A DNA stretch of 64,000 bases, from the NCBI GenBank assembly GCA_035048485.1, contig CM068586.1:33730563-33794562 (forward strand), read 5' to 3'. The stretch is from Pteria penguin. Lineage: Eukaryota; Mollusca; Bivalvia; Pterioida; Pteriidae. The notes beneath the pieces were generated by a model, which was not told where the DNA came from, ran no database searches, and worked only from the letters and a program-made list of their open reading frames with translations. This document shows, one piece after another, positions 1 to 13,300 of this stretch; the stretch's first letter is position 1; the number at the start of each line of letters is the position of its first letter. Position numbers and translations under genes: made by a program.

Positions 1-474
1 TTTTAATTGATTAATGAAAGAAAACATTATTTGTACAGTAATTTAAGCTGTTGTTGTATTTTTCATCAATCATTCATTTAATAAATAAAATTGAAGTAGC
101 TTAAAAGGTTTTAAATTTTGAACTGTTACCAAGTTAATTACATGATTGCTCAAATCTCAGGTATTAATTTTCCAAATAAATCAAGTGTTATTTCATTTCA
201 TGTGTGTTCAAAAACAAACTTTAAAGTATGAAATCTAGATGTTTAGATATCTACATCATGTACTGTCCTCTCCATCAGTGTGCCTGAAAAATTGCATGAT
301 TTTCATATTAATAAATTCATTACCCAAAACCCAACATATATACATGTTATTCAAATTCATGTTTTCGTAGTTATAATGCCAAAATTTTTTGAATTAAAAG
401 TTGTCCGAAGACTGCATAGCTTGCTGGCAGGACATCGTCTGAGGGAATACGTGTATTTTTAATATTTTCTTAAT

Positions 475-900
475 TCAAGGTCAAGTTCACAAGGTCAAGA
501 ATTTTAGTACAGACAAAAGTTCTAGCCATAATGAACACGTGTAAAATATGAAAGCCCTACCTTGTAGTAGTTTATGAGTTATGACAAAGTTTAAGTTTTT
601 GAAAAGTGGATCAAGCTTCAATGTCAAGGTCGTGGGGTCAGAAAGTTTGGTATAGACAGAAAGATATAGTCATAATGAACGTACGGTAAATGTGAAATAT
701 GAAATCTCTACCCCCAGTAGTTGAAGAGATGGGCAAGGTAAAAGTTTTTTGAAAGTAGGTGAAAGTCACAGGATCATAAATGATAGTACCAATGGCAAGA
801 TCTCATCAAAAGGAATGTGCATGTGGAATATGAAAACCCTATATTTAATAGTTTTGAGGTATGGCCAAGGTTAAAGTTTTTGTCTACGCCACCAACACTA
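475..900. repeat. Degenerate dispersed repeat ('aaggtcaaggtcac' type)
   Basis: About three tandem units with AAGGTCAAG, GTGAAATATGAAA, CCCTAC and ATGGCCAAGGTTAAAGTTTT. The same family occurs at 11750-12100 and 15985-16830, with a fragment near 22850-22960. Confidence 0.7.
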
Positions 901-1442
901 GGGCATACATTAGCTCTCTGTACAATCGTCCCAGCGAGCTGAAAAAAGAAAAGCCTTGTGACAAAATACAGACTTTGAAAGGGAAATTAAAATGACTAAG
1001 AACAATAACTCTGTAGGAGTAACAATTTCAAAATCCCAGTACTCTTAAAAAAAATTATCAGATTTCATTCATATGTAGTAATTAACATGGTATATGAATA
1101 AATTTAGAGCCAAATTTTTTATTTACATTCTAGATTTTGTCACATTCTGCCCAGTTGATATATACTGAAAAGGACCTATTCAGATTGAAATTTGACAAAA
1201 ATTATCAGTAAATCCAAAGTGTTATGTAATGGCCGGTATTTTCAGTTAGGACAAGGCTGTATCAATCATCTAGACAAGATTTCATGACTGTCCTCAGAAA
1301 CATTAAAAATCCTGTAATTTTCCTTGTGCAGAGATTTGGAAGCGAAGTCTAGGGCAGTAGAATAGAACCTTTATATTTGACTTAGAAAGTATTATTTAAC
1401 AGTGTTACATTTATATTCATATCCTTGAACAATTGTAGTAGT

Positions 1443-1582
1443 CAGTGGCAGATTCAGGATTCCCGAAAAGAGGGGGCCCACATGTGTGTTAGTACAACTA
1501 CTCGGCCATTTTTGGTGTCAAATCTGGATTTTTAACTGTTAAATATCTGGCTAAAAGGGGGGGCCCTCTTAATCCACCAGTG
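1443..1582. mobile_element. hAT-like MITE, copy 1
   Basis: About 140 bp, ends CAGTGGCAGATTC...AATCCACCAGTG. 8-bp flanks GTAGTAGT / GTAGTTGT differ by one base. Related copies at 28632-28781 and 36905-37048. Confidence 0.65.
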
Positions 1583-2999
1583 GTAGTTGTGATCAGAAAT
1601 TAATGTTGTGTTTTGTTGAGCTTTTCATATAGATTTGTTATATTTGGTGAATAAAACCCAGAGGACATTGACTCTGTTAACCTTTATGTAGTACTGACTA
1701 GGCCAGAACCGATGTCCACACAGCTTTTCTTATTCGGTCCATAGGGACAAAGCTTGCTTGAACCCAGGATTGATTTTCATATACAAATGAAAATTGATCC
1801 CAGGCTCAAGTGAGCTTTGTCCCTGTGATTCGGTCTTTTTGTTACAGAGAGTTACTTCCCATTTCGGACAGTATCCGATGTAAAACAATTATGGCGTCGT
1901 CATATTCTGTGAAAACCAATCTAAAACACAGGAAAATGATAGTTCGCAAATGACATTTTCATAGGAATATTGATGACGTCATAATTGTTTTGCGTCAGAT
2001 ATGGTTCCAAATGGAGAATAAGTGTGTTTAACGAAAAGATTCAATATTCCTGGTGATGTCAATAGACTTACAATTCCGATATACTTACACAAACAAGATA
2101 CACAGCATACTTGTGTAAGACGAAAACTCCGTTAAACAGGTCATGCCTTATAATGTGGCCTTAATCTTAAGTCTTTTGACTCCAAATTCATAAGGTTTCT
2201 TTGATTTTGCCAAGAACACAGTTGGTTACAGAACTGATGGAATTATTGCAACATCAGAGACATATATGTGTATATATGTCTCTGGCAACATTAATTGAAC
2301 TGATATACCAGGATTGTAAAATTGTAATAGGTTTGTTGAAAGTCAACGTAAGGGAGTTTTTTCACAAGGAATACCGGGTACATGACATACTAAAGCCTAT
2401 GTCGATATGCTCAGTGAAGAAGATTAATTATGAAACCATGTATGAATTTCATATATGGGTAGGCATCCGATAAAATTATCAGCAATTTTCAGAAAAGTTT
2501 ACAAAATGTGGGTCAAAAGTCTACTTTCATTTCTGATGTCCATGTGTTTGTTAATATATGCCAAGTACATACATGTATTTCTCCAAAAATGAAAAGTGCA
2601 AAATGTGATCCCGTATCTTTATTGGAGTGTGTCTTTTCAGAGACATATAACTCTGGTCTTTTTTGATAGAATAATGATTTATTTAATCATGCTAATTACG
2701 TCATGTATCGAGGATACACTTCACTTTTGGGAATGGTAAAGTTTAAATGCTACTTTCACCTGACAACCATACTAACTATAGACCTTTTCAATTACGACAG
2801 TTGTCATTTTCATTGTGTTAAAGTCTTGGAGGTTTTATTGACAAAAAATCTGTGAAGACACCATTGTGTAAAACTCTATATGTGTCTGTGGCACATTCTT
2901 TTTCATCTCAAGATATACAAATTGTCATAGCACACTGCTGTATGCCTATACTGAAAATATCTGGAAAATTTCTCCAGAGTTTAACTTGACATATAAGAC

Positions 3000-3560
3000 A
3001 AAGACTAAACCTCCAACCTTTATGACTAAACCTTCATACACTTATCCTCCATACTTTATGACTAGAATCCATACTTTATGACTAAACCTCCATACTTCAC
3101 AACTAAACTTTCAAACCAACTTTGACTAAATCTCCATACTTTATGACTAAACCTCCATACTTTATGACTAAATCTCCATACATTATGACTACATCTTTTT
3201 ACATAACTAAATCTCCATACTTTATCATCAAGCCTCCACACTTTATCACTAAACTGCCATACTTTGTCACTAATTCTCCATACTTTATCACTAAATTTCT
3301 ATACTTTATCAATAAACATTAACACTTCTCACTACACTATCACTAAACTTCCATACTTTATCACTAAACCTCCATACTTTATCACTAAACCTCCACACTT
3401 TATCAATAAGCCTCCATACTTTATCACAAAACCTCCACACTATCGCCAAACCTCCACACAGTGACACTATCACTAAACCTCCATACTTCATCACTTAACC
3501 TTCACACTTTCTCACTAAATCTCCACACTTTCTCACTAAACATCTGTACTTTATGAATAA
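3000..3560. repeat. ~21-bp minisatellite
   Basis: Unit about CTTTATCACTAAACCTCCATA, roughly 25 variable copies. Lies 3' of urate oxidase. Several short overlapping frames are repeat artefacts. Confidence 0.85.
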
Positions 3561-5286
3561 TGTCACACCAATGATCAAGAATGATCACTCTTAATCAAAT
3601 TGTAGAATATAACTCAAAACACCAACTTCATCCAGATATTTTATATTACAATTTTCATACATCATCTATTCTATAATTTATCAATGACTTTATCAATGAT
3701 GCACAATTTTCATGTTTCATGATTTTGAAGTACTCAAGAGTCAAAGGACATAACCTCATATCAAAATTTCAAATCATGAAAAAACTTGCATTTTCTTGAA
3801 GCTTTATTCTACCAAAGTATATTCAACTTCCAGTATAGATGTCAAATAAGAGTGGATGGACATGGGGAATGTTTGTCACTTTTTCAATGACAGTGGCACT
3901 TAATCTGCCTTGTAAAATAAGTAAGTAGATGGGAACATATTGTACAACTGATATACATATATTAAATAAAATGTCTATAAATTAATCAAATCATTCATTC
4001 ATGTAAATGAACATCAGTTGACATCCCTTACTCATTTATAAATTCATAAAACATTTAGATAAATCTGTTCAGTAATATTACCATATTCTAGGAAAATCAG
4101 TTGATATCAATAACTCCTTTGTAAAATTTGTAAATCTGTTTAATCTATGTACATAAAACTTGCTTCCAACAATAAGAAAACCATTCCTGAAAAGCATCAC
4201 ATTCACATTAAACAAGAAGATCGCACTCGACACAGAAATATTCTGCTTACTGTTTTATCTATTATGAATGACATCATGTACATCAGTTAATCAATAATCA
4301 TTATATATTTACATTAACCATATGAAGTCTTGAATATCAAGTTTTTCGTCACCAATATACATATCTAACGAACAAAATATATTAACTATGAATCTAAAAA
4401 AAGAAAATAGATTAGGAAACGAAAATCCAGAACTCGAAATGAATTTCTTAAGTAAATATACAATTTACCCCTATATGATGATACGAGGTATGAAGGAATA
4501 CAGTATAATATAATACATATACTTCAAAAACTTAACGAGAAACACTATGTGAACACACAATAGAACTAACACTATCTACTCTACTACTTATCATGTTAAA
4601 GTCTTACAAACGGTCATAACCTCAATGTATGTACATGTAGATCTAAATTACTATTATTTTGCATTTTATTAAATGCTTAATTTTTATGTTTATGCTTAGA
4701 TACGGGCAAAGATAAACCTTGTACATCTGTGTCTTCATCTTCATACAGTTTTGTAAAATTTAGACAATGTCATACACACCATCTTTGGTACCAATTTTAG
4801 CTACATAAAATGTAGAACACCTGTTAAGTATGATATGTTCTTCAATCAACTTATCTTTTTCACAACTTCCGATGTAACATAAAATAACCAAGGACATGTT
4901 ACACATTTCTTTGTTAAAACCCACCACTTTGTTCCATTTGCACTTTTAGAACACGATCATGATATCACTCGTATGTATTCTGTGCAATCTTTGATGATAA
5001 TAAAAAAATAAAATAACGTGAGATCGTAGATTGATGAATAACAGTTATGTATACGCATTATATCGTATATAAGATAATACTTTTAGATTTTAAAATAATA
5101 CACAAATAAAATATTTGTAGATTTCCAGAGACAATTAAGAAATTAACAATGTTATTGACAACAAAAAAGAAAATTGATTGTAACAATTAATAGAAAATCT
5201 TAACAGTAAGTTGACTGGAAATTACATATTCAGTTATCACATAACATTATAATACTATAAGTATCATATTTCACAATGAGTCTCGA
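3561..5286. other. 3' flank and probable 3' UTR of urate oxidase
   Basis: AT-rich, no frames of note. AATAAA on the minus strand at 4665-4670 would give a 3' UTR of about 620 nt. Confidence 0.5.
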
Positions 5287-8200
5287 TCACAGTTTGGACA
5301 TTTGTTCTCTTTGGATGACAGCATGAATGTTGCCGGAAGGTTTATCAACTGGCATGTATATCTGTAAAAAGTGATAAAACAAGGCTTTGTAATTCATGAT
5401 GGCAAAACATCTGGAAGTAATCAAAAACATGAAGTACTAATACATATAATTACTGAGTCTAAAGGAGATTTAAATGCTACATACATGTATACAAAAAATT
5501 CTGGATAGATGAAAGTTCAGATAACAGCAGACATTACTTTTTAGACTTAAAAAAAAATCCATCAACATTTGAAGATGATTCTTAATGGCACAAGTCTGAT
5601 AACTTTTGGTATAAACCCATGCGACCAGATCCCACTGAATCAGTAGGGAAATTTTCTACCATAATTAAAATTTGATTTTGTTTTCAAATTTCTGTTTGAT
5701 TTTTATAAACAAAATTGTGTTTACAAAAAAAAAACAAACAAAAAAAATTGTAAAAACCAACCTACATCAGAAATACATCTCCATAAAATCAGGATAATAA
5801 TTGACATTCTATGATCCCCCTTTCCCCTTTTTTTTTTTTTTTTTTTTTTAAATTTTAGCATGAAAGAAAAAAGTCCAGAAAATGAATTCTGGTCAAAGGG
5901 CAATAACTCTTGGAAAAGTAGGTCAATCACAACAAAGTACAATCTTATTAAGACGCGACTTGTACTTCGCTCCTCTACGATACTCTCCATGTACAAAATC
6001 TTACAACTGCCGATTCGAGGTCATCTCAGGATGACCTTTCAGAACAGCCAATCAGAATTGGAGTTAGAGATCTTTCGGTGTTATATTACATACAAACAAA
6101 ACCATAAGATCTCTAACTCAAATTCTGACTGGATGTACTGAAAGGTCATCCTGAGATGACCTCGAATCAGCAGTTGTAAGATCTTGTACATGGAGAGTAG
6201 CGTAGAGGAACGAAGTGTAAGTCGCGTTTTAATAAGATTGAACAAAGTAAAACTTGATCTGTTGTAGATAATCACGCTGAAGTAATATACCAAGTTTCAG
6301 TTCAATATGTTAAAGCATGTGAGAAACAAGAGGCCCAAGTGGGCCTATATCGCTCACCTGAGTACCTAGATGATCAGTCATGCATGAAGGAAGAATTCAT
6401 TTAATTTTGCATTACTGTGACTAAGTCAACACAAATGTTGAAAATATGTCAAATTTTATTTCAGGCTAGGATAAAAAACAACTTTTTTGCACATCCATTC
6501 AGGTGATTTTGATATTAAGCATTTCCTTTGTCTCTACAAGATGTCATTCAGGGCAACAAGTTAGTCATTTTCTTTAGTTGGGGCCTTTTGTTGACTGATT
6601 TCAAGTCTGGGCCATGAACAACAATTGTTTCAAATATTGTCCAGATCTAACTTAAAATTGCCTAATTTTATATGTTGAGTGTTGAGAAACATCTAAAAAC
6701 TTTAGATGTGTAAAGAAATGAAAAAAATTTTTTGACCACAGCTGGATTTGAACCGCTACTCTCCATATTTCAATTACCAAATGGTATATGTACCATTGTG
6801 AGACCTACTTTATAGACATGGTGGCATTATCTGTTAACCAATTTGGATGAAATTTACCAAATTGATAGATGACCTTTAGTACTTCATGTATTCCATGTTT
6901 CATTAAAATCTTTCATGTGGTTTTGTAAAAAAGTTAAAAATGTGAAAAATGACATGGTGGCATTATCTGTTAACCAATTTGGATGAAATTTACCAAATTG
7001 ATAGATGACCTTTAGTACTTTATGTATTCCATGTTTCATTAAAATCTTTCATGTGGTATAACAGCAGAAGTGAAAAATGTGACTGAATTGTTCCTATACA
7101 CCCTCATTTGGAAGTCTTAAAAAATTCATAGAAAATCCAAAAATTGAGATATTGACAAAATTCTTTCAAAGTAACATTCCTTACCATAATTATGATCACA
7201 ATAGTCCATAAGAAATCATCATTATCAATTAACTAGGAAATATGACACTTTTCTGCAATGAAATCACCAAGTCCAAAGAAATGTCGAAAAAAAATTGTAT
7301 AATTTTATTTTTGGAAGGGAACCAAAATGACAATACATCTTCACTCATCCCTCTAGATCATTTCTATGCATTCTGTTTGTCTCTGTATACAGCCCGTATG
7401 AAAAAAGAATATTGTTAAAGGAGGGAATTCTTTTGTGACCTACTTTTGACTATGGTGGCGCCACCTGTACAGAGGTCTGGACAAAAACAACAGAATTTGA
7501 AGGGATCATAAGTGACTAATTTCTACCAAGATTTATTAAAATCCTACAAACAGTTTTGCAGAAAAAGTTGAAAATGTGAAAAATGCCCAACCCTCCCAAC
7601 CCCCCCCCCCCCCCCCTTCTTTTTTTGGAAATCTTAAACTTAAAATTGCCTAATTTCATATGTTGAGTGTTGAGAAACATCTAAAAAATTATTTAGATGT
7701 GTAAAAAAAAAAAAAAATTTGACCACTGCTGGATTTGAACTGCTACTCTCCATATTTCAATTACCAAGTGGTATATGTACCGGTACCATTGTGAGACCTA
7801 CTTTTTAGACATGGTGGCATTATCTGTTAATCAATTTGGATGAAATTTACCAAATTGATAGAGGACCTATAGCATTTCATGTTTCATTAAAATCTTTCAT
7901 GTGGTTTTGTAGAAAAAGTTGAAAATGTGAAAAATGGCCACCCTCCCCCCCCCCTTTTTTTGGAAGTCTTAAAAAATTCATAAAAAATCCAAAAATTGAG
8001 ATAATGACAAAATTCTTCACAATAATATTCCTTACCACAATTATGATCAAAATAGTCATTACGAAATCATTAATATCAATTAACTGAAAAACATGACACT
8101 TTTCTTCATTGAAATGACCAAGTCCAGAAACACGTCAAAAAAGCGTAAATTTCTATTTGACGGATCTTAACCCCGAACAAAATTTTTAATAACCCATCTT

Positions 8201-10299
8201 TATACATTGTTGAAATGCAATTAGTTTTCCCATTTATGTACTGGTTCTGGAAAAGAAGATGTTTGAAGAGGGGTACCGTTTTGGGCACTTTTGGCCCTGT
8301 CCTGGATCCACCCCTGAGGGAATCTGGATCCCGAACACAATTTTAGTAGGGAACCTTGAGTACATCATTTACACAAAGTTTGATCCAAATCTGCAATGTA
8401 GTTCCAGAGAAGAAGTCGAAAATGTGAAAAAGTTAACGACGGATGGACGACGACGATGACGACGGACGTTGCACTATGACTATAGCTCACTTGAGCCTTT
8501 GGCTCTGGTGAGCTAAAAAAAAAGTCAGGAAATGCAAAAGCAATAACTATTGAAAAGTGGGTCAATCGCAACAAAAGTAAAACTCGATCTGTAGATCATT
8601 ACATCAAAGTTATATACCAAGTTTCAGATCAATATGTCATAGCACCTGAGAAGAAAGTCTGGAAAATGAATTCTGATCAAAGGGCAATAACACTTAGAAA
8701 AGTGGGACAAACGCAACAAAGTAAAACTCGATCTGTAGATCATCACATTTCAGTTATATACCAAGTTTCAGTTCAATATATCAAAGCATGTGAGAAAAAA
8801 GTCTGGAAAACCAATGTGCCTGACAACACAGACATGGTGATTCAAGTATACCCCCCCCCCTCATTTTGTAGTGAGGGGTATTATAAAGTGAGATAAATGC
8901 TGGACAAACAGACAGAGAATGAGATGAGTGCTGAACAAAGAAACAGCGAGATGAATGCTGAACAAACAAACAGAAAGAGAATGAGATGAATGCTGAACAA
9001 AACAAGAGGCCCAGATGGGCCTATATCGCTCAACTGAGCACAAATTGCTTATTTACATTAAAATAACAGCTCATTTCAGTAGAAAATTTTGCTTTTTTTC
9101 TACAAGACTTTCTATAAGGTTTGGTGATATTTTGTGCAGTCGTTTCGAAGTGTCCAAAATGTGTCAACCATTCAGAGCCAATGGCGGACATCTTGGATTA
9201 CGGATCCAGGAAAACCACAAACTTGGTAGAGGACCCTGAGTACTTACTTCTATGAGGTTTGGTGAAATTCTGTGCAGCACTTCTGGAGAAGAAGTCCAAA
9301 AGGTGTCAACCAATCAGAGCCAATGGCGGCCATCTTAGATTACAGATGGGCACGAAAAACACAAACTTGGTAGAGGACCTTAAGTACTTACTTCCTAGGA
9401 GGTTTGGGGAAATTGTGTGTAGCGGTTCTGGAGAAGAAGTCGAAAATGTGTCAATCAATCAGAGCCAATGGCGGCCATCTTGGATTACGGATGGCCACAA
9501 AAAACACAAACTTGGTAGAGTACCTTGAGTACTTACTGCCTATGATGTTTGGTGAAATCCTGTACATGGAGAAGAAGTCAAAAATGTGTCAACCAATCAG
9601 AGCCAATGGCAGCCATCTTGGATATCGGATGGGCACGAAAAACACTAACTTGGTAGAGGACCTTGAGTACTTACTTCCTATGAGGTTTGGTGAAATTCTG
9701 TGCAGCCGTTCTGGAGAATAAGTCGAAAATGCATCAACCAATCAGAGCCAATGGCAGCCATCTTAGATTACAGATGGGCATGAAAAACACAAACTTGGTA
9801 GAGGACCTTAAGTACTTACTTCCTAGGAGGTTTGGGGAAATTGTGTGTGGCGGTTCTGGAGAAGAAGTCGAAAATGTGTCAATCAATCAGAGCCAATGGC
9901 GGCCATCTTGGATTACGGATGGCCACAAAAAACACAAACTTGGTAGAGTACCTTGAGTACTTACTGCCTATGATGTTTGGTGAAATCCTGTGCAGCAGGA
10001 AAAACACTAACTTGGTAGAGGACCTTGAGTACTTACTTCCTATGAGGTTTGGTGAAATTCTGTGCAGCACTTCTGGAGAAGAAGTCCAAAAGGTGTCAAC
10101 CAATCAGAGCCAATGGCAGCCATCTTGGATTACGGATGGGCACGAAAAACACAAACTTGGTAGAGGACCTTAAGTACTTACTTCCTATGAGGTTTGGGGA
10201 AATTGTGTGTAGCGGTTCTGGAGAAGAAGTCGAAAATGTAGAAAAGCTAACGACGGACGGACAACGGACGACAGACGACGGACGGTGATTGATCACAAT

Positions 10300-10335
<36 letters not shown>

Positions 10336-13300
10336 CAGTGAGATGAATGCTGGACAAACAAACAGAAAGAGAATGAGATGAATGCTGAACAAAGACACAG
10401 TGAGATGAATGCTGGACAAACAAACAGAAAGAGAATGAGATGAATGCTGGACAAACAAACAGTGAGATGAATGCTGGACAAACAGACAGAAAGAGAATGA
10501 GATGAATGCTGAACAAAGACACAGTGAGATGAATGCTGGACACAAAAACAGATTCCTATCAGCTATGTTGCTTCACTGGCAACACAAAAAGGAAATTTGT
10601 TTTATTGATGGCTGATCATATGGCCTAATTCAAACATTTTCCATTCTAGGATGTTATTGTAATGTGATTTATAGATTAAATAGAAAAGGAAACAAATAAT
10701 AAAAAAGGTAACGCTATGGAAACTGATACAATGTTTGTTAATATGAACCAACAAAACTTTTTAAATATTACTCTGATATCACTTTGTATAAAGCTATCTT
10801 TCTTTACGTCTCAAATCAGTTGAAGTTTTTAGTTTTCAACTATAACTTCACTTTTTGGGACATTTTCTTTTATACATGTATATTTATGGTTAATGGTCGA
10901 CATTTTCAAACTTTGCAAAAAACTGATACCATTGACTTATCAACAGAAAAATCATTTCTAGAAGAAAATTAGCAATGCTTGAAATTCAGTGTGTCTGAGG
11001 ATAAGAAAAATAGTAACAAGAACTTCATGAATGAAACCGACACTTCATCGGTAGCATAAAAAAAAGTCTACGACAAAAGTATCTATAAAGATGATGTTTT
11101 ACTGATTATTTATAATGATTCACAATCTTGAAAATCTAAACTCTTAATTTTTCACTTCTGTGCAGCTACATGTATATTTATTCTAGAATTTAAAGACTCA
11201 TTACTTGGTTACTTGGCGTATACTTCAAAAGGAATATCAAAAACCAAAAATTAAATATCAAAAGTCCAATTTATTTTATATTTAAAAAAGACATACACAG
11301 GTTATATCCTATTATCTATTCAGGGCCCTATATCAACTGGATATTGTTCAGGAAGAGTAGCAAGTAGAAGACACAAGATATTCAAAATGGCTGTCATGGC
11401 CACCATCTTAACCACCCTGATTTTAAGTAACTGAAATAAGATATACTTTTTGGTATTGATCATTCTGTATTTGTACCACCAAATTCATTGTTTTACCTCA
11501 TTCTTACTCCCTGAAAAATCGATCTTTGGCATCTTTCCAAAATCATATCCAAAGTAGTGAACATTTGGTAGCACCATTTCAATTTTGTCAATCTGCAATA
11601 AAGTTTCAATGTTGTTAGAACTCAATCCCAGTATCACATCATAGTAGGAACATGTTTATTAAATCTGAACGTACGTGTACATGTAATTCCTAAATATTTC
11701 TGTGGTTTACAGGCAAAAGGGAAATAACAAGCTGTGTTTGTGAAACAATAATGCCACCGGTGGCATCAAAGTCTTAGAAGTTATTTCTAGTATGAAGGTC
11801 ACTGTCAACGTCAAAAGGTCATCAACCCTGGTGTTATTTGAAACGGATTCATTACTTGAGTACACATGTCAAATATGAAGTCTCTATCCCTCATGGTTCA
11901 AAGGTTAAAGCCAAGGTTAAAGTTGACTACAGACAGACAAACAAACAAACAAACTGACAAACAGAAAGGACAAAAACAATATGCCTACAATCTACCAATC
12001 CAGGGACATAAAAATTACTGACAGAGAGTCAAACAAAAAAACATACAGGGCAAAAAACAATATGCCCCTGACATTTCGATACTGAGACATAAAAACTGCA
12101 TTCAAGATCAAGAAAACTTCTTGGAAGAGTACATTTTTGGTAAAATATTAACTGATTTGTATTGTTTTGTCAATTTTCATTGGTCGATATGAAAACAGAC
12201 ACAATATACCATCCTTGATTCGCCCAAGCCACTTGTATTACTATGATGCATTTTATTTTTTTTTTCTCTCATGTGACGAGCATGTTACTGTAATTTCAAT
12301 CACAATGAGACATTATATAGACAAAATGGCAACAGTCATGGATTCCGAGATAAAACTTAATTTTATAGGAAAAGTCGTGTCCCACAAGGACACATTTCAG
12401 AGAATCAGTTTTCAAAGGACTTATAATGTCCTGCCGGGACGTATGGCATGTACGAATGTGAAAGCAGACATAATTTCAAACAGTAGAATGATGACTATCT
12501 GTGTAACACATCAACAATAAGCCAGTATCTTTACCTTTGCTAGATATAGAGCATATTGATAATGATACATGTGAATGGTTTTACCTGTAGTACATATTGA
12601 TTGATCGATTGATTTTTGCTTTACGTCACACCATGAATATTTCACGTATATGGTGACGGCATCTGCCTGATGCGGGGCATACAAGTTTTGACTTTTGCAA
12701 CGGACCCACTCGAAGCAGTGAGGGATCTTTTAACGTGCCATGCATACCACGACACAGGGCCTCGGTTTTTACTGTCTCATCCGAAAGACATGACACCGGC
12801 ATGACCAGAGCGGGACTCGAACCCCAGCCTCCCGATCAGGAGTCCGACGCATTACCACTAGGCCACGCCGGCTTCCTGTAGTACATAAGCCAGTATCTTT
12901 CTCTTTGCTAGATACATAGAATGTTGATAATGATACATGCGAATGTTTTTACCAGTAATACATAAGCCAGTATCTCTCTCTTTGCTAGATATATAGCATG
13001 TTGATAATGATACATGTGAATGTTTTTACCTGTAATACATAAGCCAGTATCTCTCTCTTTGCTAGATACATAGCATATTGATAATGATACATGTGAATGG
13101 TTTTACCAGTAATACATAAGCCAGTATCTTTACCTTTGCTAGATATATAGCATATTGATAATGATACATGTGAATGGTTTTACCTGTAGTACATAAGCCA
13201 GTATCTTTACCTTTGCTAGATATATAGCATGTTGATAATGATACATGTGAATGGTTTTACCTGTAGTACATAAGCCAGTATCTTTACCTTTGCTAGATAT

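Larger units (their letters stand above)
1..2999. other. Intergenic, no gene seen
   Basis: AT-rich sequence 3' of urate oxidase. Holds the degenerate repeat at 475-900, a hAT-like MITE at 1443-1582, an inverted pair near 1735-1830 (CATAGGGACAAAGCTTGCTTG / GAGCTTTGTCCCTGTG) and a fold-back with GATGACGTCATAATTG near 1850-2010. Open frames are short and unconvincing. Confidence 0.6.
5860..8815. repeat. Host tandem repeat (~145-bp unit) broken by two insertions
   Basis: Unit seen complete at ~8660-8805: GAATTCTGATCAAAGGGCAA, GGGACAAACGCAACAAAGTA, AACTCGATCTGTAGATCATC, TATATACCAAGTTTCAG. Pieces at 5865-5939 and 6241-6325 belong to one unit split by the 301-bp MITE. The run resumes at 8516 after the element at 6326-8515. 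Confidence 0.75.

Noticed and set aside
3122..3464. Frames encoding repeated 'TKPPYF' peptides
   Set aside because: Translation of the 21-bp minisatellite.
9015..10296. Series of 75-113-codon frames with repeated 'EEVENVSINQSQW' peptides
   Set aside because: Arise from the ~145-bp internal repeats of element copy 2; frames shift and break between units. The same holds for 23705-24815.
12167..12520. 117-codon open frame inside urate oxidase intron 5
   Set aside because: No recognisable similarity, poor composition, lies in an intron on the opposite strand; treated as chance.
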